Shown here piece by piece: positions 42,442-53,321 of a DNA stretch of 64,000 bases. Source of the DNA: Tenrec ecaudatus. Taxonomy: Eukaryota > Chordata > Mammalia > Afrosoricida > Tenrecidae. The stretch covers positions 103,288,805 through 103,352,804 of the forward strand of contig NC_134541.1 in the NCBI RefSeq assembly GCF_050624435.1, in the 5' to 3' direction. The first letter of the stretch is position 1; each line of letters begins with the position of its first letter. Under the pieces are notes generated by a model, which was not told the DNA's origin, searched no databases, and saw only the letters and a list, made by a program, of their open reading frames with translations. Position numbers and translations under genes: made by a program.

Positions 42442-42747
42442 ATTTGTTATTTAGACAGTCTGTGGTACTCCCATTCTTCTTCAACAGCCCCAAAATTCAT
42501 ATGCATTGATTTTTCTTCAGTCTTCCTTATTCAATGTCCAATTTTCGCATGCAATGAAGCAGTTGAAAATATCATGGTTTGGGTCAGGTGTACCTTAATC
42601 CTCAAAGTAACATCCTTGCTTTTCAACATATGAAAGAGGTCTTAAGCAGCAGATTTACTTAATGCAATGCATCATTTGATTTTTTTTTCCCTTAAGGTTA
42701 CCTATCATAGGTTTCACATACAGAAAAACCTAAAACATCAGAGCAAA

Positions 42748-43224
42748 CTACAAGCAGCCCAACAATGACCGAATGAAAGAGAGGAAATCCTCCATTTGTC
42801 TGTGCCTTCGACAATGGCTGCCTAAGCTCAAAGTTGTTCGGTCTCTTGATTGCTCCTCCCCATGGGCTTTGATCGTGGATCCCAGCAAAAAGAAATCCAT
42901 GAGAACGTCAATCTTGTCTCCATTTATCATGATGTTCCTGTTGAGTCCGTGGTGAGCATTTTGTTCTTCCTTAAATTGAGTTGAAATCCATACAGAAGGA
43001 AGGCTGCCATCCTTGATCTGCATTAGCAAGTGCTCCCAGACTTCGCTTTCAGCAGGCAGGGTTGGGTCTGCACAGCGAGGGTTTTTAACCAGCCCTCCTC
43101 CAATCCCGATGCTGCGTTCTTCTTCATATGACTCAGCTTCTCTGATGATTTGCTCAGCACACAGCAGGAATATGTCTAATGAGAAGATCATACAACCCTG
43201 ATGCACACCTTTCCTGATGTTCAA
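42748..43224 (-). pseudogene. RTE reverse transcriptase, palm-end remnant
   Basis: 158 codons with RKGVHQGCMIFSLDIFLLCA (RT motif with VRQGC form) and RCADPTLPAESEVWEHLLMQ. The catalytic YADD of active RTs reads CADP, so the enzyme is dead. Also GSTIKAHGEE near the end. Frameshift at about 43222 separates it from the upstream piece. Confidence 0.88.
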
Positions 43225-43550
43225 CTATTGCAGTACTCCCTTGTTCTGTTCACACAACTGCCTCGTGATCGATTACTCCAGAGCACAATGGAGTTTTCTG
43301 GGATTCGCATTCTTCTCACATAGTGCGTCATCGTCCACACTGTCAAATGCCTTGGCGTGGCCAATAAAGCACAAGTAAACATCTTTTTAGTATTCTCCGT
43401 TTTGAGCCAAGATCCATCTGAAGGCAGCAAAGATATCCCTTGTCCTGAGTTCTCTTCAGAAAACAGCTTGGATTTCAGGCAGCTCCCTGCCAGTGTGCCA
43501 CCATACCCATTGTGAATGATCATTAGCAAAAATTTACGTGCAAATGACAT
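43221..43550 (-). pseudogene. RTE reverse transcriptase, fingers/palm remnant
   Basis: 109 codons just upstream in another frame: FARKFLLMIIHNGYGGTLAG, KMFTCALLATPRHLTVWTMT (normally the DxxKAFD region). The catalytic aspartate block is lost: ALLATPRHLTVWT replaces a form like FIDYAKAFDCV. Confidence 0.82.
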
Positions 43551-43770
43551 TGTCCTCTCATCTGATCATCATGTGGAGCCACCTCTCATTGGAATGGGTA
43601 CAAACCGCTTCCAGTCTGCTGGCCAGGTGACTGCCTTCCAAAATCCTTAGCATCGACCAGAGAATGCTTTCACTGCTGCATCGCTTGTGAAAAACGTTCT
43701 CATTGGTATTCATTCGTCAGCTCCTGGAGCCTGGCTTTTTGCTCAGGCCTTCAGCGCAGCTTCCTGGAGA

Positions 43771-44127
43771 GAGTGGGGAGGAGGGGGAGGATGGAATGAG
43801 ACTCAACGTAATAGAAAAAAAGTCAGGCTTGCCAGCCTAATAGAACCTCAGACTACAGTCCTGAGCCACGCTTCCAGCCTGGAACTGAACTCCACCCACC
43901 CCACCCCACCCCTAGGGCTCAGCTTCCACTAAGCAATAGAGCGGCCTCTTAGGGGCTTGCCTAGGCAAACAGTTACAGTAGGGGGTTACAGGGTGCTCAG
44001 AATAGACAGCACTGGCCCAGGGGGGAAATTCAGAAGGCAGGATGGGAAATGAGCAGGAATAGAAATGGAGAACACAGGCAGGGAGGGGCAGAGTGCAGCC
44101 AGTGTCGTGAATCAAAATGGGCATGTA
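43771..44127. other. Unique sequence, nothing recognised
   Basis: No repeat or exon that I can support. Confidence 0.4.
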
Positions 44128-44192
44128 ATGTTGAAAGGAAAACCAGTGTGCTCTGTAACCTTCGCCCAAATCACAATTCCGTATATACCAGA
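44128..44192 (+). repeat. Short unclassified dispersed repeat, copy 4
   Basis: gaaaaccagtgtgctctgta, accttcgcccaaatcacaat. Shares agtgtgctctg and cccaaatcaca with copy 3. Confidence 0.5.
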
Positions 44193-44277
44193 TGGGTAGA
44201 GAGCTGGGATGCATACGCACACATACAAATTAAAATCAGCTAAGCACTACACGAAAATGAAAAATAAGTTAATCCCA

Positions 44278-44440
44278 CAGGGGCCTAGATGTTGGACTGC
44301 TGACTTCAAGCTTGGTGGGTCGAACCCAACAGCCACTGCGTGGAAGGAAACTGAGGCTGTCTGCTCCCATAAAGACTCACCACCTCAGAAATTTTCAAGG
44401 TCACTGAGTCAGAGCCAACTTGATGCCAGTGGCTTTTTTA
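44278..44440 (+). repeat. AfroSINE-type SINE
   Basis: agatgttggactgctgactt, gtctgctcccataaagactc, gtcagagccaacttgatgcc. Confidence 0.8.
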
Positions 44441-44887
44441 GTGGGGAGGCTCTCACCTGACCCCAGCCCCCCAGTACATGAGACAGAGCACCCCATCCCT
44501 GGGGTCCCAGGTGATGCCTCTGTTTTTCAGAACCCAAGAGTAAGTGGGGTGGGGGCGCACACCTAGGCGGGCCCCGCCAATGGTAGATGGACGGACAGCG
44601 GCTCCTGCCTCCCAGAGGGAGGTGCGCCATCTCTAAGGTGGTTTCAAACCATCGAGGTGACGAATTCAAAACACACCCCAAACTATGTAGATTTTTGCCC
44701 TTCCCTGTACCTCACTCCCAAAGCCCTCACTGCTCCTTGGGGTCACTTTCCAAGTGACTCACTTGCGCCCAGAGCCCTGCCTCAGGCCTCACTTCAGGGA
44801 CACCTTCACTAAGGCAGGCTACTGTTATACCCCCTCCCTCCCTCCCACCTGGAGGTGAGCAGCCGGATGCTGTGCCACTGGGTCCCC
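44441..44887. other. Unique sequence, nothing recognised
   Basis: GC-rich around 44545-44600; no supported gene or repeat. Confidence 0.4.
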
Positions 44888-45042
44888 ACCCAACACACTG
44901 CCGTCGAGACAACGCTGACTCACCGCTGCCCTCATAACTGTTTATGGGAGCAGAAAGCCCAGTCTTTCTGTGGAGCTGCTGGTGGTTTCGAACTGCCGAC
45001 CATGCGGCTCGCAGCCCAATGGGTAACCAGTACACCAAAGGT
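44888..45042 (-). repeat. AfroSINE-type SINE
   Basis: cactgccgtcgagacaacgc, gggagcagaaagcccagtct, gctggtggtttcgaactgcc, ccaatgggtaaccagtacac. Internal deletion. Confidence 0.85.
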
Positions 45043-45159
45043 GAAGTTCCAGGCTGGCTCGGAGGAAAGTGACAGGAAGGGATCAGCCAGGTGACTTATG
45101 CACTCTCGTGCTCACTTACCCACTCTTGCCTCCCGGGATCACTCTGTCATCCACTAACC

Positions 45160-45384
45160 CAGATGTCCCCAAACTATGGCCCACAGGCCACATGTGGCCC
45201 ACCGAGGCCATTTATCTGGCCCACCAGGTGTTTTTACCCAGTTTGCTTTTTTACTTCAAAATAAGATATGTGCAGTGTACATAGGAATTTGCTCATAGTT
45301 TTAAAAAAATAACTATAGGCTGGCCCTCCAACGGGTCTGAGAGACAGTGAACTGGCCCCTGTTTACAAAGTTTGAGAACCCCTG
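45160..45384. mobile_element. Nonautonomous hAT-type DNA transposon (225 bases)
   Basis: Terminal inverted repeats cagatgtccccaaac / caggggttctcaaac (3' end reversed) with about 13 of 17 matching bases, flanked by a perfect 8-base duplication cactaacc at 45152-45159 and 45385-45392, the hAT signature. Interior: ggccacatgtggcccaccga, ttcaaaataagatatgtgca, gagagacagtgaactggccc. No transposase. The sequence resembles horizontally spread Charlie-like hATs, but I do not name it with certainty. Confidence 0.9.
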
Positions 45385-45399
45385 CACTAACCAGTCCTC

Positions 45400-45598
45400 G
45401 TTACACAAATTGGGTTGCTAACTTCAAGGTCAACAGTTCGAAACCCCCAGCAGCTCCTCAGAGGAAAGCCTTGCCTTTCTACCCCCGTGAAGAGTTAGTC
45501 TCAGAAACCCACAGGGGCAGTTCTGTAGGGCTCGACTCTGTCGGATGGGGCTGCTGTGACTTAGAATGGACAAGATGGCAAGGGGTTTGGTCGGATTT
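45400..45598 (+). repeat. AfroSINE-type SINE
   Basis: ggttgctaacttcaaggtca, acagttcgaaacccccagca, ctcagaaacccacaggggca, agaatggacaagatggcaag. Confidence 0.88.
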
Positions 45599-46399
45599 GG
45601 GATCCTTCCGATGACCGCAGAGCCCACTGAAGGGTTAAAGGAAATGTGTCCGTGCTGGTTTCTACTCTTATAAGAGCGAGTTCTCCCTGAAGGATGGACC
45701 CTGCTTTTCACAGGTTGTGAAGGAGACTCACACCTCCGTGTTGGTGTTGAAGGATTCTGGGACAGTGCAGTCCATTAAGGCATCCACTCAGGAGCCTCTG
45801 TGAGGACAAAGGGAGAAGCACACACTTCCCCCAGGGAGGAAACCAGGGGTCTGAAGGGACCTTTCCATCCCAGGCGGCATGTCTCATCTCAGTTAAATAG
45901 CCGCTCACAGCCAGGCCCCCTCTGAGCCTCTCTCTCGCCTGCTGAGGCTGCGTGGCCTCTTGTTCATTTCATCTCTCTCAGAAGCATCCCCAGAACTCTG
46001 CCAAGACATCTTCTCCCAGGGGCCAGAAAGCTATTCATTTCTCACCTAATGGGATGCTCTCAAAGCCTGGTTATGTTCACCGAGTCTGCCAGGCCCACCT
46101 TCTCCCAGGACCTGACCCGACTCCCCTCCTCCTTGTCAAACATCGTTGCTGCGCACCTGCTCTTGTTGTTAGGTGTCATTGAGTGGCTCCAGCAGGCCAA
46201 GGTCAAAGCCAAGGTCAAGCAGGACTCCCTGACGTAGCAGCTGGTCTTTCATGATGACACGCCCAAAGTAAGCGAGTCAAAGTTGTGCTAGACTCCTTAG
46301 AATTGATTTTGATAGAGGGGCTGAAAGAGGTAGTCTACTGTTAATCAAAATACTAGAAACATAACATAATTGAAATCGAAGATGGAGCTTGTTAATGAT
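45599..46399. other. Mostly unique sequence
   Basis: A gttgttaggtgtcattgagtg-like start at 46165 may be a decayed RTE end. No gene supported. Confidence 0.4.
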
Positions 46400-46856
46400 G
46401 CAAAATGTAACAAGCCATGCCCTTGCAGTAAAGATTTGTTCGGTAGCAGAACAGAGACCAGGGTGTCCACCTGGGCATGTGCCAATTCAGGCCAGTGGGG
46501 GCGAGGGGGGATGAGCACGGTACATCTAAGTGGGCAGTGCACCTGGATTAAGCCAATCTAGCCAATGGGGTCAACCAGTGCCGTTGACCATGCCTCCCAG
46601 CCGAAAGACCCAAAAAGGCTGGACCTGAGAGACCACCCCCTTCTTTTCCGCTGCTCCTCTGCTTCCACTCGGCCATGCTGCAGTCTCTCTCGGGCTTCAG
46701 GTCGCCACGTGTGTGAGGGTGCAGTCCAGTGTTTGGATTACTGTAAAACCTGAAATTCCTTCTATCTTTTATAAAAACTCGCTTGGACCACAAACCAGGC
46801 TTTGGCATGAATTTCTTTCTCGTGCAAAGTCAAGAATCAAGATATTTCCCACCCAA
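46400..46856 (+). mobile_element. Retroviral-type LTR, copy 1
   Basis: ggcatgtgccaattcaggcc, tagccaatggggtcaacc (CCAAT box), catgcctcccagccgaaaga, a TATA-like ttttataaaaactcgcttgg, tgaatttctttctcgtgcaa, atttcccacccaagga. The same order in reverse is at 54975-55417. Boundaries are approximate; no internal viral genes. Confidence 0.65.
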
Positions 46857-46861
46857 GGAAG

Positions 46862-47056
46862 CTAAGAGATTCCCTTTACAAGGGTGGGTAGGGAGGGGGA
46901 AGAAGAGAAGCTAATACCATGGGTTGGAGTAGAAAGAAAACGTTTTGAAAAGGATGGTGGCAACATACGTACAAATGTATTTGGCACAATGGATGGATGG
47001 ATTGTTATAAGAGCTGTAAGATCCCCAATAAAATTATTTATAAATAAGTAAAAGGT
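46862..47056 (+). mobile_element. L1 family tail (copy H, older)
   Basis: ggtagggagggggaagaaga, gaaaacgttttgaaaaggat, gatggatggattgttataag, tccccaataaaattat. Lies just 3' of the LTR. Confidence 0.75.
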
Positions 47057-47061
47057 TAAAA

Positions 47062-47403
47062 AAAGTTCCTCTTGAACTTAATAAGGCTGGTCTAATCCAA
47101 AAGGAAGCAGGCAAGGGCATTTAGATAAGCAATGGAGTCTGAGACTTGGGGGGCTGCAAGCCTGATCCCCTGGAGAACTGTAGATGGTTCCGGAAGCCTG
47201 CTCCTTTTGTCTGCCCATTATCTCCTGAGGACGTCGCAAACCTGGCTTTTGTCACAAAGCTTAAGGTAAAGAACTTACTGGATTTTCACTGAAATTTTGA
47301 ACAGGTTGGAGATAGCAAACCGCACTGCTTCCTTCTCTCGTGCGCTTGCAAAATAAACTCAGAGTTTCTCAAATCAACCTGAGCTCAGTCTTTGGCTGAC
47401 ACA
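47062..47403 (+). mobile_element. Possible second retroviral-type LTR
   Basis: Ends gcaaaataaactcagagttt ... gtctttggctgacaca, like an R-U5 end with polyadenylation signal and CA terminus. Start not resolved; no second copy seen in the window. Confidence 0.35.
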
Positions 47404-47429
47404 GTGATGGGTGATCCTGGGCCCCTGTT

Positions 47430-47512
47430 CCAGGCAACAATCTGACTTCTTGGCTGCCACTTCCATGAGGAGGGACTGAGGATCCACACAGAGTGTAGAC
47501 CTGCCTTTGAAC
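47430..47512 (-). mobile_element. RTE/BovB-type LINE, small fragment
   Basis: ttggctgccacttccatgag and gaggatccacacagagt match the block gcttccatgagcattgactg...ggatcca of better copies. Confidence 0.5.
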
Positions 47513-47934
47513 CCAGAGCTGAAGACTGTCATCACGCCGCTGGATGACCTCCCTGCCCGTCTCACTCGGAGTGGCCAGGGCCTCTGAGGGAGCTGCCAGC
47601 AAGGCCAGTTTATGCTGGACTGAACCACAGTGGACAGGCTTGGCAAGTGCCAGGGGGGTTGGCAAGCCCAGAATCAGGTAAGACACTCTTGAGTTTACCA
47701 TGTGACTAAGGGCTTCCTGTACTCGGTGGGACACACACACACACACAGACACCTGTCCCGGCTCATCCCCTACATCTGACTGTTTCTAGGTCCCCCACAC
47801 ACCAAGTTCCTTTGCCCACTGTTCCTGTTGCCTACCCTACGATTCCCATCGTTGGCACCTAAACTCAGTGTCCAAGTCCCTGCTTAGAGGTCATCATCGA
47901 GCATTATTAATGACCCTGACCAGACAGCTCTGGC
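47513..47934. other. Unique sequence with short (CA)n at about 47731-47747
   Basis: Nothing else recognised. Confidence 0.4.
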
Positions 47935-48120
47935 TCAGGCAGCCCCAAGTGGCTCAGAGTAGAACTGTGCTCCAGGGGGTCTTCCATGGCTGACATTTTT
48001 CCAGTGCGGATCTCCAGGCCTCTCTTCCAAGTCCCCTTGGCGTCTACTGGAACTGCCATTGGGCACAAACATTATCATGGACACCACTCAGCTTCTCCAG
48101 GGAGCATTAAGCTAGGAACC
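47935..48120 (-). repeat. AfroSINE-type SINE, second subtype, or RTE leader
   Basis: ctcagagtagaactgtgctc, ccaggcctctcttccaagtc. Too diverged to separate the SINE from the RTE 5' leader it resembles. Confidence 0.5.
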
Positions 48121-48227
48121 AGATTCTTTTCCGGTTCATAAGTGGGAGGATTGGGCCTTCATGTTTTTGTGTGATGTGCTTCCCATAAACCCGATGACAA
48201 CATCAGCACATTAACCGTCCAACGTAG

Positions 48228-48407
48228 GAAAGACACTCACTGCCAACCAGTCCATTCTGATTCAAGGGGACCCTAGAGGACAGGGGAGAATTGCCCCTGT
48301 GGGCTTCCAAGACTGTCACTCTGCATGGGAGCAGCTGTTGGTTTTGAACTGTCAACCTCGCGGTCAGCAGCCCAAGAAATAGCCCATTATGCCACCAGGG
48401 CTCTTGT
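48228..48407 (-). repeat. AfroSINE-type SINE
   Basis: cactgccaaccagtccattc, attgcccctgtgggcttcca, ttggttttgaactgtcaacc, cattatgccaccagggctc. Full length. Confidence 0.9.
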
Positions 48408-48529
48408 TGAGCCATAGGGGTCTAATTAAAATTTAAAAAAACACCAAGGGGGCTTCAAGAGGGTCCTGGAAAAACTCCATTGTCTTCCATTCTATTTGCC
48501 CACAAACGTTTTGAAGCCTCCTCACATGT

Positions 48530-48724
48530 AACCCACCGCCCTCGAGTCAATTCCAACGCACTGCAGTCCCCTCGGTCAGAGAACAGCTCTGTCCACAGGG
48601 TTTCTGAGGCTGTCTGTCTTTCCAGAAGCAGAGCGCTTCATCGCTCTCCGTGCATGGGCCGGTGGCTTCGGACCACGCACCCTTCCCTTAGCAGCCCAGT
48701 GCTAGCCCCACTGCACCGTAGGTT
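48530..48724 (-). repeat. AfroSINE-type SINE
   Basis: ccgccctcgagtcaattcca, cacagggtttctgaggctgt, cttagcagcccagtgctagc. Diverged. Confidence 0.75.
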
Positions 48725-48729
48725 GGTGT

Positions 48730-49240
48730 GGTTTTGGTGGTGGTGATGGAGATTCATAGCAACCACAAGGAAACCCTGCCCACCCCTGCGCCATCCTCAC
48801 GGTTGCGGTGTGTGAGCCCATCGGTGCAGCCACTGTGTCTGTCCATCTTACTGACGGCCTTCCTCTTTCTCACTGCCCCTCCACTTTGCCAAGCATGACG
48901 GCCTTCGCCAGGGACCACCGGTCTCTCCTGACACCATGCCCAAAGTATGTGAGAAGCCAAGTCCTTGCTTCTAAGGAGCGTCCTGACTGTACTTCCTTAG
49001 AACGAATGTGTCTGTCCTGCTGGCAGTCCGTGGTATTTCAGTAATCCTCACAACACCATCGTTCAAGTGCATGAAGTCTCCCTTATTCCGTGTCCAACGT
49101 TCACATGCACATGAGGGGACTGAAAACGCCACGGCGGAGCCAGGCCCGCCTTAGTCCTCACCGGGATCCCCGTGCTCTGCAGCCCTTTCCAGAAGGCTCT
49201 GCAGGAGGCTTGCCGTGTGTTGTCCGCAGAATGCGGATGA
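48730..49240 (-). mobile_element. RTE/BovB-type LINE, 3' part
   Basis: gccatcctcacggttgcggt, ggccttcctctttctcactg, ggtctctcctgacaccatgc, catgcacatgaggggactga, tggcagtccgtggtatttca. Confidence 0.88.
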
Positions 49241-49978
49241 GGTCGCTCTTTCTTCGAAGCACCGTACCACCCTGCAGGGACAGATGGTTGTGTTTGGGTT
49301 ACTTATTGTCGAGTTAAAAACAAAAACACTTTGGAATGGAAGGACTTGAAACAACAGTGTGTTTTATTTTGCTATTTGCACTCACAAACATACAGCTTGG
49401 GCAGGGCTCTGTGGGCGTACCATCTCTGCTACGTGCGGCACCCCCTGGGATAGCTAGATTCACAGCTGCCAGCCCAGGGCTACAGTGGGGACTCGATTCC
49501 TGTGCACATGAACCCCGACCCGGAGCTTGAGCCACCTCACTGCATGGTGGCCGCTTTTGGAGCCTAAACACCAGTCATCTTCTCCATTGGTCTACAGTCC
49601 GTGCAGGCTCAGGGGCAGAAGTCCAAAGTTCCGGTCCAGACAGCCACCATCTGCGGAAAATGCCATCTGCCACTAGGGCTTTTCCTGAGATTTGTAGCTC
49701 ACTGTTTAAGAACATCGAGCTGCTTTCCACACCCCGAGTAAAATCCAGGTAACTACAAATATTTAACATGCAAACCTGAACCCTGGAGGCGCAGGGTGTC
49801 AGGAAATATCAAAGGAAGTGGCCCAGCCCCAGGCAAGGTCAAATCAAAACCCCTCTCTAAGTCCTTTTATGGAGTGGTTGCCATGGTGATGGGAAGAGTA
49901 ACCAAGGGTAGCCGTGAGAAAGGACAAGAGTTGTTACCCTGATCTTGGAGCTTACACATCATTTGTCAAGGATCACTC

Positions 49979-49980
<2 letters not shown>
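49241..49980. other. Mostly unique; possible old mammalian repeat at 49345-49510
   Basis: gaaacaacagtgtgttttat followed by a G-rich body resembles old LTR/DNA repeats with an 'acagttttattttgctcac' start, but I cannot place it. Confidence 0.3.

Positions 49981-49981
<1 letters not shown>

Positions 49982-50017
<36 letters not shown>
49982..50017. repeat. (CA)n microsatellite
   Basis: About 18 CA units. Confidence 0.96.
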
Positions 50018-50020
<3 letters not shown>

Positions 50021-50959
50021 ACCTGCCCAAGGTCTGCTCAGCGGGGTCTTTGCAGGCTGTAAAAGATTAACAGACTATTCTGATGACCTGGAGGCCTCTG
50101 TCTCCTTTTGAGTGGCTTTGGGCTCCAAGTGTGACACACCTGCTGGATGGTAGGTCACCTTCTCCAGGAAGCCTTCCATGATGACTCAACTGAGATCCGC
50201 AAGGCCTCCTCGGTCTGGTCCCTTTCCCAAGCCCCGGCCCGCCCACCCATGAGGACTGAAGTTCTATTTGGGGTATTGAAGGTTCTCAAACCGAGGAGCA
50301 CAACTTTGTGAAGAGAATCAGCACTACTGGACTGTATTCGTGACCGCGGGTACAGTGGCAAGTGTCCCGGCACGTGTATTTCGACACAACTTCAAAAGAA
50401 GAGGCAGGCCGGTCTTGGGCTCTTCGGAGGAACTTTGCAAATGCAGGCGTGGCTCGATGTGCTGGGCTTCACCTTGCGGGCGTCGGGCTGCGTGACTTCC
50501 GTGTCCTGCCTGGCTCTGGACACCACTTTTCCACCAGCGTGTGCTCACTTGCGTGTCTCTGTCACACTGCGGTCAGCCTCCCTCCGATACTTCTGACATG
50601 GCCATCACGCGTACTTCACAGTATCAGCATGGCTTTGATAGGCACTGCGCCCCACGCAGCCACGTGACTCTCCGTTTTGTGACCTTCGCTGTGGCTGTGG
50701 TCTGGAAGCCAGCCCACCATGTCTCCGGAGGTGTGGCTGCCCTCAGGCAGACTCATTCCAGTAGACGAGCAAGGCTATGTGCCCATAGATGCCCATTCGA
50801 ACCAGCTTGCCTCCCAGATGCTGGGGAATCGTTGGCATCCAGTGGGAGCCGGGAGGGGGCAGGGCTTGTCTTCAGGAGTCACTCTGTGGTCCCCGGGTGG
50901 GAATCCGTAGAAGGGGTACAGGGGGCAATCTGAGGGGAGCATGGCTTGGTTGCTGTGCC
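50018..50959. other. Unique sequence, moderately CpG-rich
   Basis: About 940 bases with no repeat that I can name. CpGs are a little denser in 50350-50680 than around it, well short of a clear CpG island. Open frames of 101-130 codons lack any recognisable domain. Confidence 0.4.
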
Positions 50960-51504
50960 GTTAGAGTCCGTCAAGTTGGCATCACAGTGACCCTACTGTG
51001 GACAACGGAACAACGTGCCACCCTGCTTGCGCCCATCCTCATAATGGTTCGGTTTGAGGCCACTGTTGTAGCCACTGTGCCCATCCATCTCCTAGAGGCT
51101 CGCCCTCACTTTCGCTGACCCTCTACTTCACCGAGTATGATGTCCTTCTCTAGGGACTGACGCCTCCTGACAACGTGTCCAAAGTATCTGAGATGAAGTC
51201 TCTCCATCCTTGCTTCCAAGAAGCACTCTGGCCGCACAAACAAAACAGATTTGTTTGTCCCTCTGTCAGTCACCAACACCGTACTGCGGAGGTGTCTATT
51301 CTTGTCTTCCTTGTGCACGTGCACGTGCCGATGAGGTGACTGAAAAGTCCCCGGCTTTATCCTCAAAGTGACCTCTGCTCTTCGATACTCTGAAGAGGTC
51401 TTGGTGGCAGATTTGCCCCGTGCAATTCTCATTTGGTTTCTGGACTGCCGCTCCGAGAGTGAGGATTGCAGATCCCACGGAAATGAAGCCCTTGGCAATG
51501 ATCG
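50960..51504 (-). mobile_element. RTE/BovB-type LINE, 3' third
   Basis: catcctcataatggttcggt, gatgtccttctctagggact, tcctgacaacgtgtccaaag, acagatttgtttgtccctct, ctcatttggtttctggactg. An LTR directly follows. Confidence 0.9.
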
Positions 51505-51509
51505 TTGGT

Positions 51510-52033
51510 TGAGAGAGTTGAGTTTATTGTGCCAACCTGGCCCATAAACACAGGTGGGGTTAACTGAAAGGCGGGGAGATAAATGGCTCAGTGAGCCTCG
51601 CCTTTCTAGTTCTCGGGTCTCTTGCTTTCTGATGGTCAGACCAGGGTGCAGCTGCCTTAACCAGTTCCCTTCTTCAGCTGGCAAGGCTCACTTCCTGCAA
51701 GACATCCCCGAGAAGAAGCCGCATGGACCTACCCTGATGCAGCCCTGGGTGCTGGAGCAGCCGTGTGGAGACCCCTGCCAGTGCTGAGATGCTTACACAC
51801 TCGCTGATTCAGCTTTCCTCCTGCAGTCGGCATCATTGCTTGTCTTTTGTGAGATTAAGAAGGACTTTGTAGATCAGTGTCAGGCATATGGGCTAATGTT
51901 GGACTTGTGGGCTTGGGCAGCAAAAGGTTGGGAAACTTTCTTAATGTACACTTACCTTTTATATAAAACTCTCTCTTACATACAGATATGAGTTTCTGTG
52001 GATTTGTTTCTCTAATGCACCCGGACTAGCACA
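51510..52033 (+). mobile_element. Solo LTR, ERVL (MLT2)-like, 524 bases
   Basis: Starts tgagagagttgagtttattg, tgccaacctggcccataaac, and ends tttctctaatgcacccggac tagcaca. Flanks ttggt / tttgt fit a decayed 5-base duplication. Same subfamily as 56187-56744. Confidence 0.78.
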
Positions 52034-52635
52034 TTTGTGTTCCTTGTCATCTTGCCTCCCGTTCCCATGATGAGGATTCTGATTAACCTTGTAAACACCA
52101 AATTGCAGGGTGAACATGATCCCCCGCTTCTTCTCCTTCCACCCTCCCAAGAAACGCAGAAAACAGGTTGGGGCCGGCTTGATCTTTAACACCTCTCTGC
52201 TCGTCCCAAGTTAAGTCCCTACATGATGCAGACAACTAACATGCTCAGCTGCTAATCAAAGGGGACCCTCAGAAGTAAACCCTCCCAAAAGCCGGTCATT
52301 GGACACTCGATGGAGGCTCGATTGGATGCTCTGACACACCCAGTGTTGCCTTGAGTCAGGGTCATCTCCTTCCATCCTGTCCTAAGGACACGTTCCCTGG
52401 AAACTGTATCCACATAGAGTCTAATATCACCGTTTTATTTTTACCTAGCGTTTATTTCTGGCCCGTGCTGCTGGCTTTCCGTTTATAGTAGCGATGTGAA
52501 GCTTGCAGCTTAAAACATATGACTTTAACTTGAAGGCACGTTGGCTTTATAGTAAGTAAACAACAGCCCCGCTGGAGCAGGGCCAGGGGAGAGCTGCACA
52601 GGTGGGAGGCAGATGACGTGAGTTCAGGTAACACC
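52034..52635. promoter_or_regulatory. Unique block; AT-rich core at 52430-52570 may be a conserved noncoding element
   Basis: ccgttttatttttacctagc, gcagcttaaaacatatgact, tttatagtaagtaaacaaca (a forkhead-like GTAAACA). Repeat-free. Weak candidate. Confidence 0.25.
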
Positions 52636-52689
52636 GGGGGGGGGGGGGAGGTTTATCCTTTTATGAATATTCGAGACAGAACGATAGCT

Positions 52690-52835
52690 CGCCCTTGAGA
52701 TGAATTTGACTCATAGCAATCTGGGCACAACAGACCAACCCATCTCTTGGTCCTGTGTCACCCTCAGGATTGCCAGCAAGTTCAGCGCCTGCACCAGTCC
52801 ATCTCACCCTCCGTGGCCCTCTGCCAAAAGAAATC
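52690..52835 (-). mobile_element. RTE/BovB-type LINE, 3' end
   Basis: gactcatagcaatctgggca, ttggtcctgtgtcaccctca, gcaccagtccatctcaccct. Confidence 0.7.
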
Positions 52836-52837
52836 CT

Positions 52838-52956
52838 AATAAGCCCACTGCCGTGGCATCAATTCTGACTCATTATGACCCTACAGCGCAGAGGAGAATG
52901 TCCCCTGTGGGTTTCCAAGACTGTCTTTCTGGGAGCAGACAGCTTCATCTCTCTCC
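52838..52956 (-). repeat. AfroSINE-type SINE, truncated
   Basis: ccgtggcatcaattctgact, catccctgtgggt-type text (gtcccctgtgggtttccaag), ggagcagacagcttcatctc. Head missing. Confidence 0.82.
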
Positions 52957-53023
52957 ACCAAATACCATGTCCTCCTCCTGCAGCCTACACCTCTGGGTGT
53001 CCCAAGCAAACAAGTCAGACAAT

Positions 53024-53093
53024 GATAGATAGATAGATAGCAAGATAGCTAGATAGCTAGATAGCAAGATAGCTAGATAGCAAGCTAGATTGC

Positions 53094-53162
<69 letters not shown>

Positions 53163-53163
53163 G
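53024..53163. repeat. (GATA)n microsatellite, compound
   Basis: Uninterrupted GATA units from about 53092, preceded by an irregular GATAGCTA/GATAGCAA zone. The minus frame SIYL repeats are artefacts. Confidence 0.96.
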
Positions 53164-53321
53164 TCGATATTTCCATAGGGTTCTCCCACTTGGCTCATTT
53201 TCGGATCCCCAGTCCTGTCTCCATTGACTCTGTCCGCCATACCTGACCCTGCCAGTCCGTGAACTTTCAGCATCACAGTCACACAAGCCACGCTGACTGA
53301 AGGGTAGAGGGTGTAACATCA

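Larger units (their letters stand above)
42442..43770 (-). mobile_element. RTE/BovB-type LINE (piece 2, long)
   Basis: agacagtctgtggtactccc resumes the RTE after the insertions and runs back through tcaatgtccaattttcgcat, gtctccatttatcatgatgt, tgatgcacacctttcctgat, catcattggaatgggtac-like text, to tcagctcctggagcctggct. The longest RTE copy here. Confidence 0.93.

Noticed and set aside
50350..50680. Possible CpG island and promoter
   Set aside because: CpGs are only modestly more frequent than in flanking DNA and no first exon is visible.
53024..53163. Regular repeats considered as a CRISPR array
   Set aside because: A simple GATA microsatellite in mammalian DNA; no repeat-spacer structure.
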